Assembly: GCA_015655225.1 (NCBI GenBank)
Contig: JAATFK010000121.1
Coordinates: forward strand, 1 to 5,173
Reading direction: 5' to 3'
From: Solirubrobacterales bacterium
GTDB lineage: Bacteria; Actinomycetota; Thermoleophilia; Solirubrobacterales; Solirubrobacteraceae
DNA: 5,173 nt
Shown: positions 5,014 to 5,173 of the stretch, piece by piece
Layout of the letters: each line of letters opens with the position of its first letter
How positions within the stretch are numbered: the stretch's first letter is position 1
The notes under the pieces: generated by a model
Databases searched by the model: none
Seen by the model: the letters and a program-made list of their open reading frames with translations, nothing else
Told to the model about the DNA's origin: nothing
Position numbers and translations under genes: made by a program

Positions 5014-5173
5014 GCGGGCGACGCCCACCAGGAACTGCCCCTCATCACTTACCTGGGCCGGGATACCGACGAATAACGAGAGACGTTCGGGGCCTGCTCA
5101 CTCCAAGCGGCCGACTTGCCGGGGACCTAGCTGACGTGCCTGGGGACGTTCCGAACGGGTTGAGGTAGGTCCG
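5014..5173. other. Non-coding tail with short repeats
   Basis: I see no gene, and the composition is less GC-rich than the genes. It contains two near-identical direct repeats starting 20 bases apart, TGCCGGGGAC (5117-5126) and TGCCTGGGGAC (5137-5147). It also has a 7-bp inverted repeat, CGTTCGG (5084-5090) and CCGAACG (5151-5157), that brackets them. These could be an operator or promoter region for a gene beyond the window, or part of an intergenic repeat; nothing decides between them. Confidence 0.35.

Noticed and set aside
5016..5026. GGGC-GAC-GCCC as a terminator after the hydrolase
   Set aside because: Only four base pairs around a three-base loop, no T run; expected by chance at this GC content.

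Overview
The window is high-GC DNA with actinobacterial character. The best guess is class Thermoleophilia (Conexibacter/Solirubrobacter-like). This rests on the GC-rich code, the unusual use of the AGA arginine codon in an otherwise GC-ending codon set, and a secreted Ig-repeat protein ending in a Lys/Arg-rich beta domain of a kind I associate with that class. The placement is inference, not a database result. All recognisable genes lie on the + strand.

Layout: (1) 1-171 is a leader with a C8 run, a strong ribosome binding site and a 24-codon proline-rich reading frame whose stop overlaps the next start. (2) 172-1665 encodes a 14-helix major facilitator (DHA2/EmrB-QacA-like) exporter. (3) 1667-2146, one base after the exporter stop, encodes a universal stress protein; the two form a clear operon closed by a GC-rich hairpin (2154-2183). 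(4) 2147-2308 is intergenic and holds two hairpins. (5) 2309-4435 is one secreted surface-protein gene: signal peptide, autotransporter-passenger-like beta region, two Ig-like repeats, proline-rich linker and basic C-terminal domain. It is broken into four pieces by three single-base shifts, all in the same direction. (6) 4441-4499 is a very strong interrupted hairpin, probably its terminator. (7) About 4521-5013 is the remnant of an HSL-family (alpha/beta-hydrolase fold 3) esterase that keeps HGGGY and the C-terminal His but has lost the middle part carrying the GDSAGG nucleophile. (8) 5014-5173 is lower-GC non-coding DNA with short repeats.

How it may work: the stress protein could be a nucleotide-responsive partner of the exporter it is co-transcribed with; this is inferred from gene order. 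The right half looks either decayed or affected by single-base deletion errors in G/C runs. Which of these is true decides whether the surface gene is a pseudogene and whether the exporter starts at 98 or 172. I see no RNA genes, CRISPR array, insertion sequence or defence system. The observations most worth checking are the leader/exporter start, the same-direction frameshifts, and the hydrolase that lost its catalytic core.
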